From contig CAZOLV010000097.1 of assembly GCA_964580725.1 (NCBI GenBank), positions 1 to 20,020 on the forward strand: DNA of 20,020 nt. The letters are read 5' to 3'. Numbering within the stretch: the stretch's first letter is position 1; each line of letters opens with the position of its first letter. This document shows, piece by piece, positions 1 to 7,542 of the stretch. Origin of the DNA: Amarolinea sp964580725 (GTDB lineage: Bacteria > Chloroflexota > Anaerolineae > SSC4 > Amarolineaceae). The translations under genes were made by a program, and so were the position numbers. The notes beneath the pieces are model-generated. The model saw only the letters and a list, made by a program, of their open reading frames with translations. It had not been told where the DNA came from and ran no database searches.

Positions 1-15
1 CCGTCGAGCACGACC

Positions 16-37
16 GCCGGGCGATGAATCGCCCGGC
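16..37. repeat. Perfect 10-bp-arm palindrome
   Basis: The arms GCCGGGCGAT and ATCGCCCGGC are exact reverse complements around a central GA. The element sits upstream of the first promoter with no T-run after it, so it looks more like an interspersed palindromic repeat than a terminator. It shares a GGCGAT/ATCGCC core with the palindromes at the right end of the window. Confidence 0.6.
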
Positions 38-96
38 TACAAAACGGCGCCCCGTGAAGTGCGCACTACGAACCGTACGACGCGCGCATCGTCCGC

Positions 97-125
97 TTGC
101 CGCCGGGGACGATTGGCGGTATACT
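97..125 (+). promoter_or_regulatory. Sigma70-type promoter for the threonine-synthase-like gene
   Basis: The -35 is TTGCCG (97-102) and the -10 is TATACT (120-125), with exactly 17 bases between them. Transcription would start near 132, leaving about 28 bases before the ATG at 160. No strong Shine-Dalgarno sequence lies in that short leader. Confidence 0.6.
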
Positions 126-159
126 CTCCCCCATTATCACTGCCTGAAAGCGACTCGTC

Positions 160-1431
160 ATGGATCACCTGCTCGGTTTTCGTTGTACGCTATGCGGCGC
201 CGAATATGCGCCGTCCGCAATTCGCTACGTCTGCCCCCACCACGGGGACGAAGGGATCGTTGACCTGGTCTACGATTACCGGCGCCTGGCGCAGACCACC
301 TCACCTGCTGCGCTGGCGGCCAATCCAGATCGGTCCATCTGGCGCTACCGGCCGCTGCTGCCCATCGCAGCGGATGCGCCCACGCCGCCGCTGCACGTTG
401 GCGGCACCCCACTCTATCGCACGGCGGCCCTCGGCGCCCAACTCGGCCTGACCAACCTCTTCGTCAAGGACGATGGGCGCAATCCCACCGCGTCGTTCAA
501 GGATCGCGCCAGCGCGCTGGTGCTGGCCAGGGCGCTGGCCGAGCAGGCGGCGGTTGTGACAACCGCCAGCACCGGCAACGCCGGCGCCGCGCTGGCAGGG
601 CTGGCCGCCAGCGCGGGCCAGCGCACGGTCATCTTTGCGCCGCGCACCGCCCCGCCAGCCAAAGTCGCCCAACTGCTGACCTATGGCGCCGTCGTTCTCC
701 TGGTGGATGCCAACTACGACGCCGCCTTCGATCTCTGCCTGGCGGCGTCGAAAGAATTCGGCTGGTACTGCCGCAACACCGGTTACAACCCCTACACCGT
801 CGAAGGCAAGAAAACGGCGGCCTTCGAGATTTGCGAGCAGTTGCACTGGCAGGCGCCAGACTACATCTTCGTCTCGGTCGGCGACGGCAACATCATCACC
901 GGGCTGCACCGCGGCCTGCAAGACCTGCTGGCGCTTGGCTGGATCGAGAAAATGCCGCGCTTGATGGCGGTGCAGGCTGCCGGCTCAGCGGCCATTTACA
1001 ACGCTTGGGCCAGCGGCGCGGCCGTCATCACGCCGGTACAGGCGCAGACCGTGGCCGACAGCATCGCCGCCGACCTGCCGCGTGACGGGCTGCGCGCCCT
1101 GCGCGCCATCCGGCAGACGGGCGGGGCAGCAATCCAGGTCAGCGATACCGAAATTCTGGCCGCCATTCCCGCGCTCGCCCGGCTGACGGGCGTCTTCGCC
1201 GAGCCGGCCGGGGCGGCGGCCCTGGCCGGTCTGCAAAAGGCGCTGGCGCCCAACATTGCCCATCAATTGCCGAAGACCGGCTGGCAAGGTACAATCGAGC
1301 CAGATGCCACCGTCGTTTTGATGGTCACCGGCAGCGGCCTGAAGGATATCACCAGCGCAATGAAAGCCAGCGGCCAGGCGCCAGTCATCGAGCCGAAGCT
1401 GGCCGCCGTCAAACGCATGCTGGCAGGCTAA
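160..1431 (+). CDS. Threonine-synthase-like PLP-dependent enzyme
   Basis: This 423-residue fold-type II PLP enzyme most resembles threonine synthase, which converts O-phosphohomoserine to threonine in the cytoplasm. A small zinc-ribbon-like start (C9-x2-C12, then C25 and H27-H28) is common in bacterial and archaeal ThrC-like proteins. The PLP-binding lysine is K114 in the motif NPTASFKDR. The phosphate/substrate loop TASTGNAGAALAG lies around residues 135-147, and a late glycine-rich GSGLKD occurs near the end. The ATG at 160 follows a good promoter and gives a normal family length. It is the first of two PLP enzymes ahead of an SsnA-family gene, so a catabolic lyase role on a related amino acid is possible. 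The fold and cofactor are secure. The exact substrate is not, so no gene symbol is given. Confidence 0.85.
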   Translation: MDHLLGFRCTLCGAEYAPSAIRYVCPHHGDEGIVDLVYDYRRLAQTTSPAALAANPDRSIWRYRPLLPIAADAPTPPLHVGGTPLYRTAALGAQLGLTNLFVKDDGRNPTASFKDRASALVLARALAEQAAVVTTASTGNAGAALAGLAASAGQRTVIFAPRTAPPAKVAQLLTYGAVVLLVDANYDAAFDLCLAASKEFGWYCRNTGYNPYTVEGKKTAAFEICEQLHWQAPDYIFVSVGDGNIITGLHRGLQDLLALGWIEKMPRLMAVQAAGSAAIYNAWASGAAVITPVQAQTVADSIAADLPRDGLRALRAIRQTGGAAIQVSDTEILAAIPALARLTGVFAEPAGAAALAGLQKALAPNIAHQLPKTGWQGTIEPDATVVLMVTGSGLKDITSAMKASGQAPVIEPKLAAVKRMLAG

Positions 1432-1522
1432 GGCGGGTCTGCCCAGCGAGACGCTGCTTGGGGATCAGTAGACCGCTGGCGCGCTGCACAATCATCGAAT
1501 CATCGAACCGTGGTCATGTCGA

Positions 1523-1723
1523 ATGAGTGCACAGAATCGAACGCAACAGTTCCATCAACCCGAGAACTCGCCGAAGCAAGCGCCGCCGGCTGCTGAGGTC
1601 GAGCTGGCGCCCGACGAGATCTATCAGTTGGATGTGGTTGAGCGCACAGTAGAGCGCGTGAACAACCGGCTGCGGGAATTGCTGGCGCACTATGATGCGG
1701 CCGGCGGACTCTCTGGCAACTAA
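1523..1723 (+). CDS. Small hypothetical protein (66 residues)
   Basis: I do not recognise this protein. It has a polar, Gln/Pro-rich start (residues 1-25) followed by a charged, probably helical stretch of about residues 30-60 containing LDVVERTVERVNNRLREL. It has no signal peptide or membrane segment. No clear ribosome binding site precedes the ATG. It lies 91 bases after the threonine-synthase-like gene, in the same direction. The same frame after its TAA stays open and protein-like (tryptophan-containing) up to the assembly gap, so the stop could be a nonsense mutation or a sequencing error in a longer gene. It could also be a chance reading frame. Confidence 0.4.
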   Translation: MSAQNRTQQFHQPENSPKQAPPAAEVELAPDEIYQLDVVERTVERVNNRLRELLAHYDAAGGLSGN

Positions 1724-1778
1724 GACCTGGTGCGTACCTGGCAGCAGATGTATGCCCTGTGGAATCGAGACGAAAGAC

Positions 1779-1878
1779 NNNNNNNNNNNNNNNNNNNNNN
1801 NNNNNNNNNNNNNNNNNNNNNNNNNNNNNNNNNNNNNNNNNNNNNNNNNNNNNNNNNNNNNNNNNNNNNNNNNNNNNN
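1779..1878. other. Assembly gap (100 N)
   Basis: Exactly 100 N are present, the conventional placeholder for a gap of unknown length. The base run just before it ends in GAAAGAC and the first base after it starts a GAGGAATGAAAGAC unit. The gap therefore probably lies inside the tandem repeat that follows, where assembly failed. Confidence 0.95.
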
Positions 1879-1948
1879 GAGGAATGAAAGACGAGGAATG
1901 AAAGACGAGGAATGAAAGACGAGGAATGAAAGACGAGGAATGAAAGAT
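1879..1948. repeat. 14-bp tandem repeat, five units
   Basis: The unit GAGGAATGAAAGAC is repeated head to tail at 1879, 1893, 1907 and 1921. A fifth copy at 1935 differs only at its last base (T for C). The array abuts the assembly gap, so the true copy number is unknown. A degenerate partial unit (GAGACGAAAGAC) ends exactly at the left gap edge. The period is not a multiple of three, and forward frames hit TGA, so the array is not coding on the plus strand. The last unit contains the ATG at 1940 of the next gene. Confidence 0.9.
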
Positions 1949-3346
1949 CAAGCAACCATGTCAACAAGATCCATCATTACCGGCCCCACCTTTGACGAGA
2001 TGCTGCACCCCGCCAAGATTGACCCCGCCATCCGGGCGCATGCGCTGCGCATGAAGCACGACGACCCGCTCGACCCAATCAATCTCTTCAACATCACCTG
2101 GAAAGACGAGCAGAACGTCCCCTACTACGAGGTTCTGCCCAAGTCGCTGACCGGGGTGGATGCCAACATCGTTGTCCTCTTCGGGCGCGAGTTTCCCACC
2201 GGCGCACACAAGGTCGGCGCGGCCTACTCTGTGCTGATCGAAAAGGAACTGTTTGGCGAAGTAGACCCCAGCCAGCACACGCTGGTCTGGCCAAGCACGG
2301 GCAACTACGGCATTGGCGGGGCCTGGGTCGGCTGTCGCATGGGTTTCGACGGCATCGTCGTGCTGCCGGCCGAGATGAGTCAGGAACGTTTCGAGCGCAT
2401 CCGCAGCTACGGCGCACGTGTCATCGCCACCCCCGGCTCCGAATCGAACGTCAAGGAAATCTACGACAAGACATGGGAACTGCGCCGTGATCCCAAGGTG
2501 CGCGTGTTGAATCAGTTCGAGGTGATGGGCAACTACCGTTTTCACTATTACGTCACCGGCAACACCATCGTCGAGCTGGCGGCGCTGCTGCACGCACAGG
2601 GCATTGGCAACGGCAAGGTGGCCGCCTTCTGCTCGGCCATGGGTTCTGCCGGTACTATTGCCGCCGGCGACCGCCTCAAACAAGTCTGGCCCGATCACAG
2701 GATCGTGGGGTTAGAGCCAACCCAATGCCCCACGTTGTTCGACAACGGCTATGGCAGTCACGATATTCAGGGCATCGGCGACAAACACGTTACCTGGATT
2801 CACAACGTCCTGAACATGGACGCCATCATGTGCATTGATGACATCGAGTGCAAGAAAGGCCTGCAACTGCTGACCGAACCGGCCGGCTGCGATGTCCTGA
2901 TCCGTCGCTACGGGGTGCCAGAAGCCACGGTGAAGAACCTTGCCACGATCTTCGGCATCAGCGGCGTCTGCAACGTGTTGGGCGCTATCAAGACGGCCAA
3001 GTTCTACGGACTCGGCAGCCAGGAAACCATCGTCACCATTTGCACCGATGCGATCGACCGCTACCACTCGGTGATGGCCGCCCTGACCGATCGCTACGGT
3101 CGCATGGACGAAACCGAAGCGGCGGTGCGCGTCGAGTCTATCTTCCACAGCCAGAAGACCGACTGGATTCGCGAGGGCACTCGACACGCCCGCGCCTGCT
3201 GGCACAACCTCAAATACTACACCTGGGTCGAACAACAGGGCAAGACCGTGCAAGAGCTTGACGCCCAAAAAGACCCGGCCTGGTGGCTCGAACACCAGGA
3301 AATGACCGCCGAGATTGATCGTAAGATCCGCCTGGCGAGGGCATGA
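1940..3346 (+). CDS. PLP-dependent fold-type II lyase/synthase, substrate unknown
   Basis: This 468-residue cytoplasmic enzyme belongs to the tryptophan-synthase-beta/cysteine-synthase superfamily. The probable Schiff-base lysine is K91 in FPTGAHKVGAAYS. The substrate loop is PSTGNYG (residues 118-124), and the PLP-phosphate glycine loop is SAMGSAGTIAAG (about 232-243). It is longer than typical cysteine synthases (about 310 residues) and has an extra C-terminal segment rich in Trp, His and Tyr. It lacks the diaminopropionate ammonia-lyase lysine motif as I know it from YgeX, so I do not call it that. The ATG at 1940 lies inside the last tandem-repeat unit. The ATG at 1958 (giving MSTRSIITG) is an equally plausible start, and neither has a well-spaced ribosome binding site. 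It lies 154 bases upstream of the SsnA gene, which suggests a shared pathway. Confidence 0.8.
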   Translation: MKDQATMSTRSIITGPTFDEMLHPAKIDPAIRAHALRMKHDDPLDPINLFNITWKDEQNVPYYEVLPKSLTGVDANIVVLFGREFPTGAHKVGAAYSVLIEKELFGEVDPSQHTLVWPSTGNYGIGGAWVGCRMGFDGIVVLPAEMSQERFERIRSYGARVIATPGSESNVKEIYDKTWELRRDPKVRVLNQFEVMGNYRFHYYVTGNTIVELAALLHAQGIGNGKVAAFCSAMGSAGTIAAGDRLKQVWPDHRIVGLEPTQCPTLFDNGYGSHDIQGIGDKHVTWIHNVLNMDAIMCIDDIECKKGLQLLTEPAGCDVLIRRYGVPEATVKNLATIFGISGVCNVLGAIKTAKFYGLGSQETIVTICTDAIDRYHSVMAALTDRYGRMDETEAAVRVESIFHSQKTDWIREGTRHARACWHNLKYYTWVEQQGKTVQELDAQKDPAWWLEHQEMTAEIDRKIRLARA

Positions 3347-3387
3347 CTTCATCGTCATTGAGTATCATCTCAATAAGTAGAGGAAAC

Positions 3388-3413
3388 CTGTCAGGTTTTG
3401 GAAAACCTGACAG
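3388..3413. repeat. Perfect 12-bp-arm palindrome between PLP enzyme and SsnA genes
   Basis: CTGTCAGGTTTT (3388-3399) and AAAACCTGACAG (3402-3413) are exact reverse complements around GG. A nested dyad is present too: the left arm with two more bases (from 3385) forms an imperfect palindrome CCTG-T-CAGG. No clear T-run follows, so it is better read as an interspersed repeat or operator than a classic terminator. The rest of 3347-3500 shows no convincing promoter. Confidence 0.6.
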
Positions 3414-3500
3414 ATCTTTGCCGGACGGCCGGTCGCAGCGCCAGTCGAATGGGTTGACCACAGAATCGCTAGACAACGAATTGACAGGGCGAGGTTGAAC

Positions 3501-4889
3501 ATGAGCACGCAAATGACAAGCGAACCAGTGAGCACGCTAATTACCAACGGAACGGTCATCACGCTTGGCGAGGCCAATCAAGTCATCGAGTCGGGGGCGG
3601 TGTTGGTCGAGGGTGACGAGATCAAGGCGGTGGGCCGGACAGCCGAACTGGAAGCGGCGTTCCCCGCAGCGCAGCGGCTGGACGCCCGCGGTCAACTCAT
3701 CATGCCCGGCCAGATCTGTGCGCACACCCACTTCTACGGCGCCTTTGCCCGCGGCCTCTACATTCCCGGCGACCCACCCAAAGACTTTCCCGAAATCCTG
3801 CGCCGTCTCTGGTGGACGCTGGACAAGGCCCTGGATGCCGATGGCGTAACTCTCAGCGCGCACGTCTGCCTGCTCGACGCCATTCGTCACGGGACGACCA
3901 CCCTGATCGATCACCACGCCAGCCCCAATGTCATCGCCGGCTCGCTCGACCTGATTGCCGATGCGGTGGCTCAGTCCGGCCTGCGCGCCTGTCTTTGCTA
4001 CGAAGTGACCGACCGCGACGGGGCAGAGCGGGCGCAGGCCGGCATCGAGGAGAATGTACGCTTCCTGCGGAGGATCGCAGCGCAGCGCCCGCCGCGGCTG
4101 GCGGCAACCTTCGGTCTGCACGCCTCGCTCACGCTGTCGGACGAAACCCTGGCGGCGTGCGTGGCCGCCGCGGCCGAATTGGACACCGGCTTTCACATCC
4201 ACGCCGCCGAGGGCATGGCCGATCAGAACGACAGCCAGAGCCGCTACGGCCTGCGCACTATCGAACGCCTGGCGCAGCGGGGCATCCTCGGCCCCAAGAC
4301 CATCGTCGCACACGCCATCGCCATTGACGCCTGGGAAATGGCGCTGCTGCGAGACCTGGGCGTCTGGGTGTCGCATCAGCCGCGTTCCAACATGAACAAC
4401 GCGGTGGGCGTGGCCGACGTGCCGGCCATGCTGCGCGGCGGCGTCAAGGTGGTGTTGGGCAACGACGGCTTTTCCAACAACATGTTCAGCGAGATGAAGA
4501 CTGCCTATCTCCTGCACAAAGTGTGGCGCAGCGATCCACGCGTCGCCACGGGCGGCGAGATTGCGCAGATGGCATGGCTGAACAACGCCCGCCTGGCGCG
4601 CCAATTCTTCGCCAAACCCATCGGCGAACTGACGCCAGGCGCATACGCAGACATCATTCTGCTCGACTACACACCCATCACGCCGCTGACGCCGGCCAAT
4701 CTGCCCTGGCACGTCCTTTTCGGCGCCGACGGCAGTCACGTCACCGCCACAATGGTGGCCGGTCAACTGCTCATGCGCGACCGTCGCCTGCTTTTTTGTG
4801 ATGAGCAGGCCATCGGCGCCCGTAGCCGCACGGTCGCTGCTCGAACCTGGGAACGCTTCTGGCAGAGTTCGGGTGCTGCGGCCGGCTGA
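3501..4889 (+). CDS. ssnA: SsnA-family amidohydrolase (putative aminohydrolase)
   Basis: This 462-residue metal-dependent hydrolase of the amidohydrolase superfamily closely follows E. coli SsnA along its length. Shared motifs as I recall that protein include LWW..D.AL, IDHHASP, CYEVTDRDG, HIHAAEG and RSNMNN. Metal and catalytic residues are in place: H75 and H77 in AHTHFYG, H234 and E237 in HIHAAEG, H271 in VAHAIAID, and D322 in LGNDGFSN. SsnA is usually found in selenium-linked and anaerobic purine/amino-acid catabolic clusters. Its reaction is thought to be a deamination but is not firmly assigned. The ATG at 3501 is chosen because GGGCGAGG lies six bases upstream; a TTG at 3495 is an in-frame alternative. 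The gene follows two PLP enzymes on the same strand, and its transcript probably ends at the hairpin at 5062-5089. Confidence 0.88.
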   Translation: MSTQMTSEPVSTLITNGTVITLGEANQVIESGAVLVEGDEIKAVGRTAELEAAFPAAQRLDARGQLIMPGQICAHTHFYGAFARGLYIPGDPPKDFPEILRRLWWTLDKALDADGVTLSAHVCLLDAIRHGTTTLIDHHASPNVIAGSLDLIADAVAQSGLRACLCYEVTDRDGAERAQAGIEENVRFLRRIAAQRPPRLAATFGLHASLTLSDETLAACVAAAAELDTGFHIHAAEGMADQNDSQSRYGLRTIERLAQRGILGPKTIVAHAIAIDAWEMALLRDLGVWVSHQPRSNMNNAVGVADVPAMLRGGVKVVLGNDGFSNNMFSEMKTAYLLHKVWRSDPRVATGGEIAQMAWLNNARLARQFFAKPIGELTPGAYADIILLDYTPITPLTPANLPWHVLFGADGSHVTATMVAGQLLMRDRRLLFCDEQAIGARSRTVAARTWERFWQSSGAAAG

Positions 4890-5061
4890 GGCGCTGCCCG
4901 CGCCGCCCGGCCATCTGACTCAGCCCGCGCTCCGACCCTCCGGGCGAAAGAGCAACAGTATGATTCCGCTTCCTGCAACACACACAGTCCCCGCTGCCCT
5001 GATCACAGGCAACACTACCCATCCAGAGTAGCGTTTGCCCGTGCGCCGTCCATGCAAACGA

Positions 5062-5089
5062 AGCGCCCCACGCGTTGGCGTGGGGCGCT
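5062..5089. terminator. Bidirectional terminator between convergent ssnA and amidase genes
   Basis: A perfect 12-bp stem, AGCGCCCCACGC with GCGTGGGGCGCT, encloses the loop GTTG. T-containing sequence follows on the plus strand (ATTTGTTT), and CGTTTG follows on the minus strand. It sits between two genes that face each other, which fits termination in both directions. The rest of 4890-5152 shows no gene. Confidence 0.8.
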
Positions 5090-5152
5090 GATTTGTTTCG
5101 CCCTGACCCACATGCCGGAAAAGGCACAGCGTGTGGGAAGCAAGCGTCACGT

Positions 5153-6556
5153 TCAGCCGCGCGGATCAATCGGCGTGATGCAGCCGAGGGCCGTCTCGAT
5201 GGCTTCCGCCGCCGCCAGGCACGTCATCTCAGCATAGCGCGGGCCGAGGATTTGCACGCTTTGCGGCACGCCGCCATCGGCGCCCACCGGAACGGCCGCC
5301 GCCGGCAGGCCAAGCAAGCCGCCGACCAACGTCAGGCGCAGCGAACCGATAAATTGGACAATGTTCTCGGCGCCGGCCAGGTCGAACCCAGGCGCAAAGG
5401 GCTGCATCGTGCTGACCGGGCCAATCACCAGGTCATAGTTGCTGAAGAACTGGCTCCAGGCGCGTGCGTGGGTATTGCGCAGCGCCAGCCCGCCCATGTA
5501 ACTGACCAGATCGGGCGGCGGCTGACTGGCAAAGGCCAAATCGAGGAATGTTTGCGCCGGCTCTGAGACGAGCGGACGCACCGCCGGGACGAGCAAGGTG
5601 CGTAGCTCGGCCACGATTAGCGATAGCCACAGGTTGGCCGCACCCACGACATCGGGCGGTTCGATCTCCACCACCTCGTAACCGGCGTCGGTCAGCGCCG
5701 CGGCCGCCCGTCTGATGCCCGCTGCCACGGCCGGGTCTACGCCCAGGCCGCCGGGATTGGTTGTCAGCGCCACACGTTTGCGGGCGGCGGGTGGCGCCAG
5801 CGGGGCCGGCGTCCACCACGGGTCTCTGGGGTCTGGCCCGCTCATGGCGGTCAGCGCAATGCGCAGGTCGCCCACGTGACGCGCCATGGGGCCTTGCACC
5901 GCAAAGAGTTGGATCGTCAGCGGGGACTCGGCGGGCGCCAGCACGGCATGGAAGGGCACGCGGCCCAGAGTGGGACGCAGCGCCGCCGTGCCGCAACACT
6001 GCGACGGCCAGCGCAGCGACCCGCCATAATCGTTGCCCAGGCCAAGCGGCGTCATGCCGGTTGCCAGCGCCGCCGCCTCGCCGCCGCTCGACCCGCCTGG
6101 CGTCAGTCCCCGGTTCCAGGGGTTGAAGGTGGGGCCGTGCAGGGCATTGTCGGTGTGCCAGCGCAGACCAAAATCGGGCATGTTCGTGCGGCCGATGGGG
6201 ATTGCGCCGGCGGCCTTCATCTGCGCCACATGCGGCGCATCCACGGGCGGAACGGCGAAGCGCAGAGCAGGCACGCCTTCGGTATACGCCGAGCCGGTCA
6301 TTTCGATGTTTTCCTTGACCGTCATCGGCACGCCGTGCAGAGGGCCAAGCGTCTCTCCGGCCGCCACCGCACGATCGGCAGCGTCAGCCGCCTCCAAAGC
6401 TGAATCGGCCAGTGTCACCGTGATGGCGTGCACCTGATCGTTGACCGCGGCGATGCGGTCCAGGTGCGCCTGCACCACTTCGCGAGCGGAAACCTGCCGC
6501 ATGCGAATCGCCTGCGCCAGGTCACCGGCGCTCCAACGCCAAAGTTCAGCGGACAT
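5153..6556 (-). CDS. Amidase signature (AS) family amidase
   Basis: This 467-residue cytoplasmic amidase of the Ser-cisSer-Lys family hydrolyses a carboxamide to the acid and ammonia or an amine. The triad is visible: K81 in MTVKENIEM, the cis-serine in LTPGGSSGGEAA (S156/S157), and the nucleophile S180 in GNDYGGSLRWPS. The family's usual small residue after RxP is Ser here, followed by an unusual QCCG. It lacks the context of a GatCAB aminoacyl-tRNA amidotransferase (no gatB or gatC nearby), so a stand-alone amidase is more likely; the substrate cannot be told. The start is well supported: AAGGAGAT (complement of 6561-6568) lies just upstream of the ATG at 6556. A strong promoter precedes it at 6637-6665, and a terminator follows at 5062-5089. 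Confidence 0.9.
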   Translation of the reverse strand: MSAELWRWSAGDLAQAIRMRQVSAREVVQAHLDRIAAVNDQVHAITVTLADSALEAADAADRAVAAGETLGPLHGVPMTVKENIEMTGSAYTEGVPALRFAVPPVDAPHVAQMKAAGAIPIGRTNMPDFGLRWHTDNALHGPTFNPWNRGLTPGGSSGGEAAALATGMTPLGLGNDYGGSLRWPSQCCGTAALRPTLGRVPFHAVLAPAESPLTIQLFAVQGPMARHVGDLRIALTAMSGPDPRDPWWTPAPLAPPAARKRVALTTNPGGLGVDPAVAAGIRRAAAALTDAGYEVVEIEPPDVVGAANLWLSLIVAELRTLLVPAVRPLVSEPAQTFLDLAFASQPPPDLVSYMGGLALRNTHARAWSQFFSNYDLVIGPVSTMQPFAPGFDLAGAENIVQFIGSLRLTLVGGLLGLPAAAVPVGADGGVPQSVQILGPRYAEMTCLAAAEAIETALGCITPIDPRG

Positions 6557-6601
6557 CGTGATCTCCTTTCGAGCAAGCGAACGAGCAATGATTGGAATCG
6601 T

Positions 6602-6619
6602 GACAGCCAGTCGGCTGTC
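6602..6619. promoter_or_regulatory. Inverted repeat in the amidase 5' leader, possible operator
   Basis: GACAGCC (6602-6608) and GGCTGTC (6613-6619) are exact reverse complements around AGTC. The element lies about 18 bases downstream of the amidase -10 box, hence in the predicted transcript's first 30 bases. It could bind a repressor or fold as an RNA hairpin. This is inference only. Confidence 0.35.
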
Positions 6620-6636
6620 GAGTGCGAGTGCGGCGA

Positions 6637-6665
6637 AGTGTATGGGGTTACCCGGCGCCTGTCAA
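6637..6665 (-). promoter_or_regulatory. Sigma70-type promoter for the amidase
   Basis: On the minus strand the -35 is a perfect TTGACA (complement of 6660-6665) and the -10 is TACACT (complement of 6637-6642), separated by 17 bases. The start of transcription would be near 6630, giving a leader of about 75 bases. Confidence 0.7.
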
Positions 6666-6709
6666 ATATGGTCGCCCCCCGCACCGATCGAGATCAAGGT
6701 TTGTCTTGG

Positions 6710-6738
6710 TTGACTTCCGAGTGGTTCACGGCTAAAAT
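6710..6738 (+). promoter_or_regulatory. Sigma70-type promoter for the npdG-cofE operon
   Basis: The -35 is TTGACT (6710-6715) and the -10 is TAAAAT (6733-6738), with exactly 17 bases between. It is divergent from the amidase promoter, with only 44 bases between the two -35 boxes. The leader to the start codon at 6831 is about 85 bases and holds a small hairpin, GCCAGC/GCTGGC (6771-6787). Confidence 0.7.
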
Positions 6739-6830
6739 AGGCCGCAAGTCAGGAGCGCACAGTTGGGGGCGCCAGCGACATGCTGGCTGGAACACGCCAG
6801 GAATAAACATTCGATGACGGCAGGTGTACT

Positions 6831-7529
6831 GTGAATCATGTGAGCGATACGAGTGAGCTTTTTGGTCAAACGATCGCCGTGCTCGGCGGCACGGGCGCCG
6901 AGGGATCTGGTCTGGCCATGCGTTGGGCGCAGGCCGGGCTGAAGGTCATCATTGGTTCGCGCCAGGCTGAGAAGGGTGCGGCGGCCGCGGCCGCATACCA
7001 GGCGCGCATCGGCGGCGCGGCGCAGCCGCTGACCGGAACGGACAACCGCAGCGCCGCCCAGGCGGCCGATATTGTTGTGCTGACCGTCCCCTACGCCGCC
7101 CACCGCGCCACGCTGGAGGAAGTCAAAGATGCGCTGCAGGGCAAAATCCTGATTGACGTGACGGTGCCGCTGGTTCCGCCCAGGGTGTCGGTGGTGCAAC
7201 TGCCGCCGGCCGGCTCCGCCTGTCAGGAGGCGCAAGACCTGGTGGGCGAGGGGGTGCAAGTCGTGGCGGCGTTCCAGAACATCTCCGCCGAGCATCTGAG
7301 CGATCCCGATCATGCGCTCGATTGCGATGTGCTGGTAGCGGGCAACAGCAAGAGCGCCAAGCAAGTCGCCATCGAGCTGGCGACCCATGCCGGCCTGGAT
7401 GCCTTCGACGCTGGCCCCCTGGCCAATGCCGGCGTCATCGAGGGCCTGACCTCCATCCTCATCGGCCTCAACATCCGTCACAAGATCAAAAACGCCGGCA
7501 TCCGCCTGACCGGCTTACCGAGAGGGTGA
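6831..7529 (+). CDS. npdG: NADPH-dependent F420 reductase
   Basis: This 232-residue cytoplasmic oxidoreductase transfers hydride between NADPH and coenzyme F420 (F420H2:NADP+ oxidoreductase). The N-terminal Rossmann motif is VLGGTGAEGSG (residues 17-27). The IGSR motif (41-44) matches the NADP 2'-phosphate contact of archaeal Fno. LTVPY and the C-terminal LDAFDAGPLANAGVIEGLT also match that family. The protein starts with GTG, with AGG six bases upstream; a second in-frame GTG lies at 6840. The neighbouring cofE starts 13 bases after the stop, so the two almost certainly form an operon and support each other's identification. Expression would come from the promoter at 6710-6738. Confidence 0.9.
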   Translation: MNHVSDTSELFGQTIAVLGGTGAEGSGLAMRWAQAGLKVIIGSRQAEKGAAAAAAYQARIGGAAQPLTGTDNRSAAQAADIVVLTVPYAAHRATLEEVKDALQGKILIDVTVPLVPPRVSVVQLPPAGSACQEAQDLVGEGVQVVAAFQNISAEHLSDPDHALDCDVLVAGNSKSAKQVAIELATHAGLDAFDAGPLANAGVIEGLTSILIGLNIRHKIKNAGIRLTGLPRG

Positions 7530-7542
7530 ATGGTGTGGCGGG

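Noticed and set aside
1500..1967. Minus-strand open frames running through the N gap
   Set aside because: They are open only because N codons and the 14-bp repeat (reading FIPRLSFLVFHS) lack stops; no family, start signal or context supports them.
1940..3346. Diaminopropionate ammonia-lyase (ygeX)
   Set aside because: The lysine motif GAHKVGAAYS differs from the YgeX pattern as I know it and the protein is about 70 residues longer; only the superfamily is supported.
3537..4766. Long minus-strand frame opposite ssnA
   Set aside because: It is the antisense shadow of a GC-rich gene whose plus-strand product has clear catalytic motifs.
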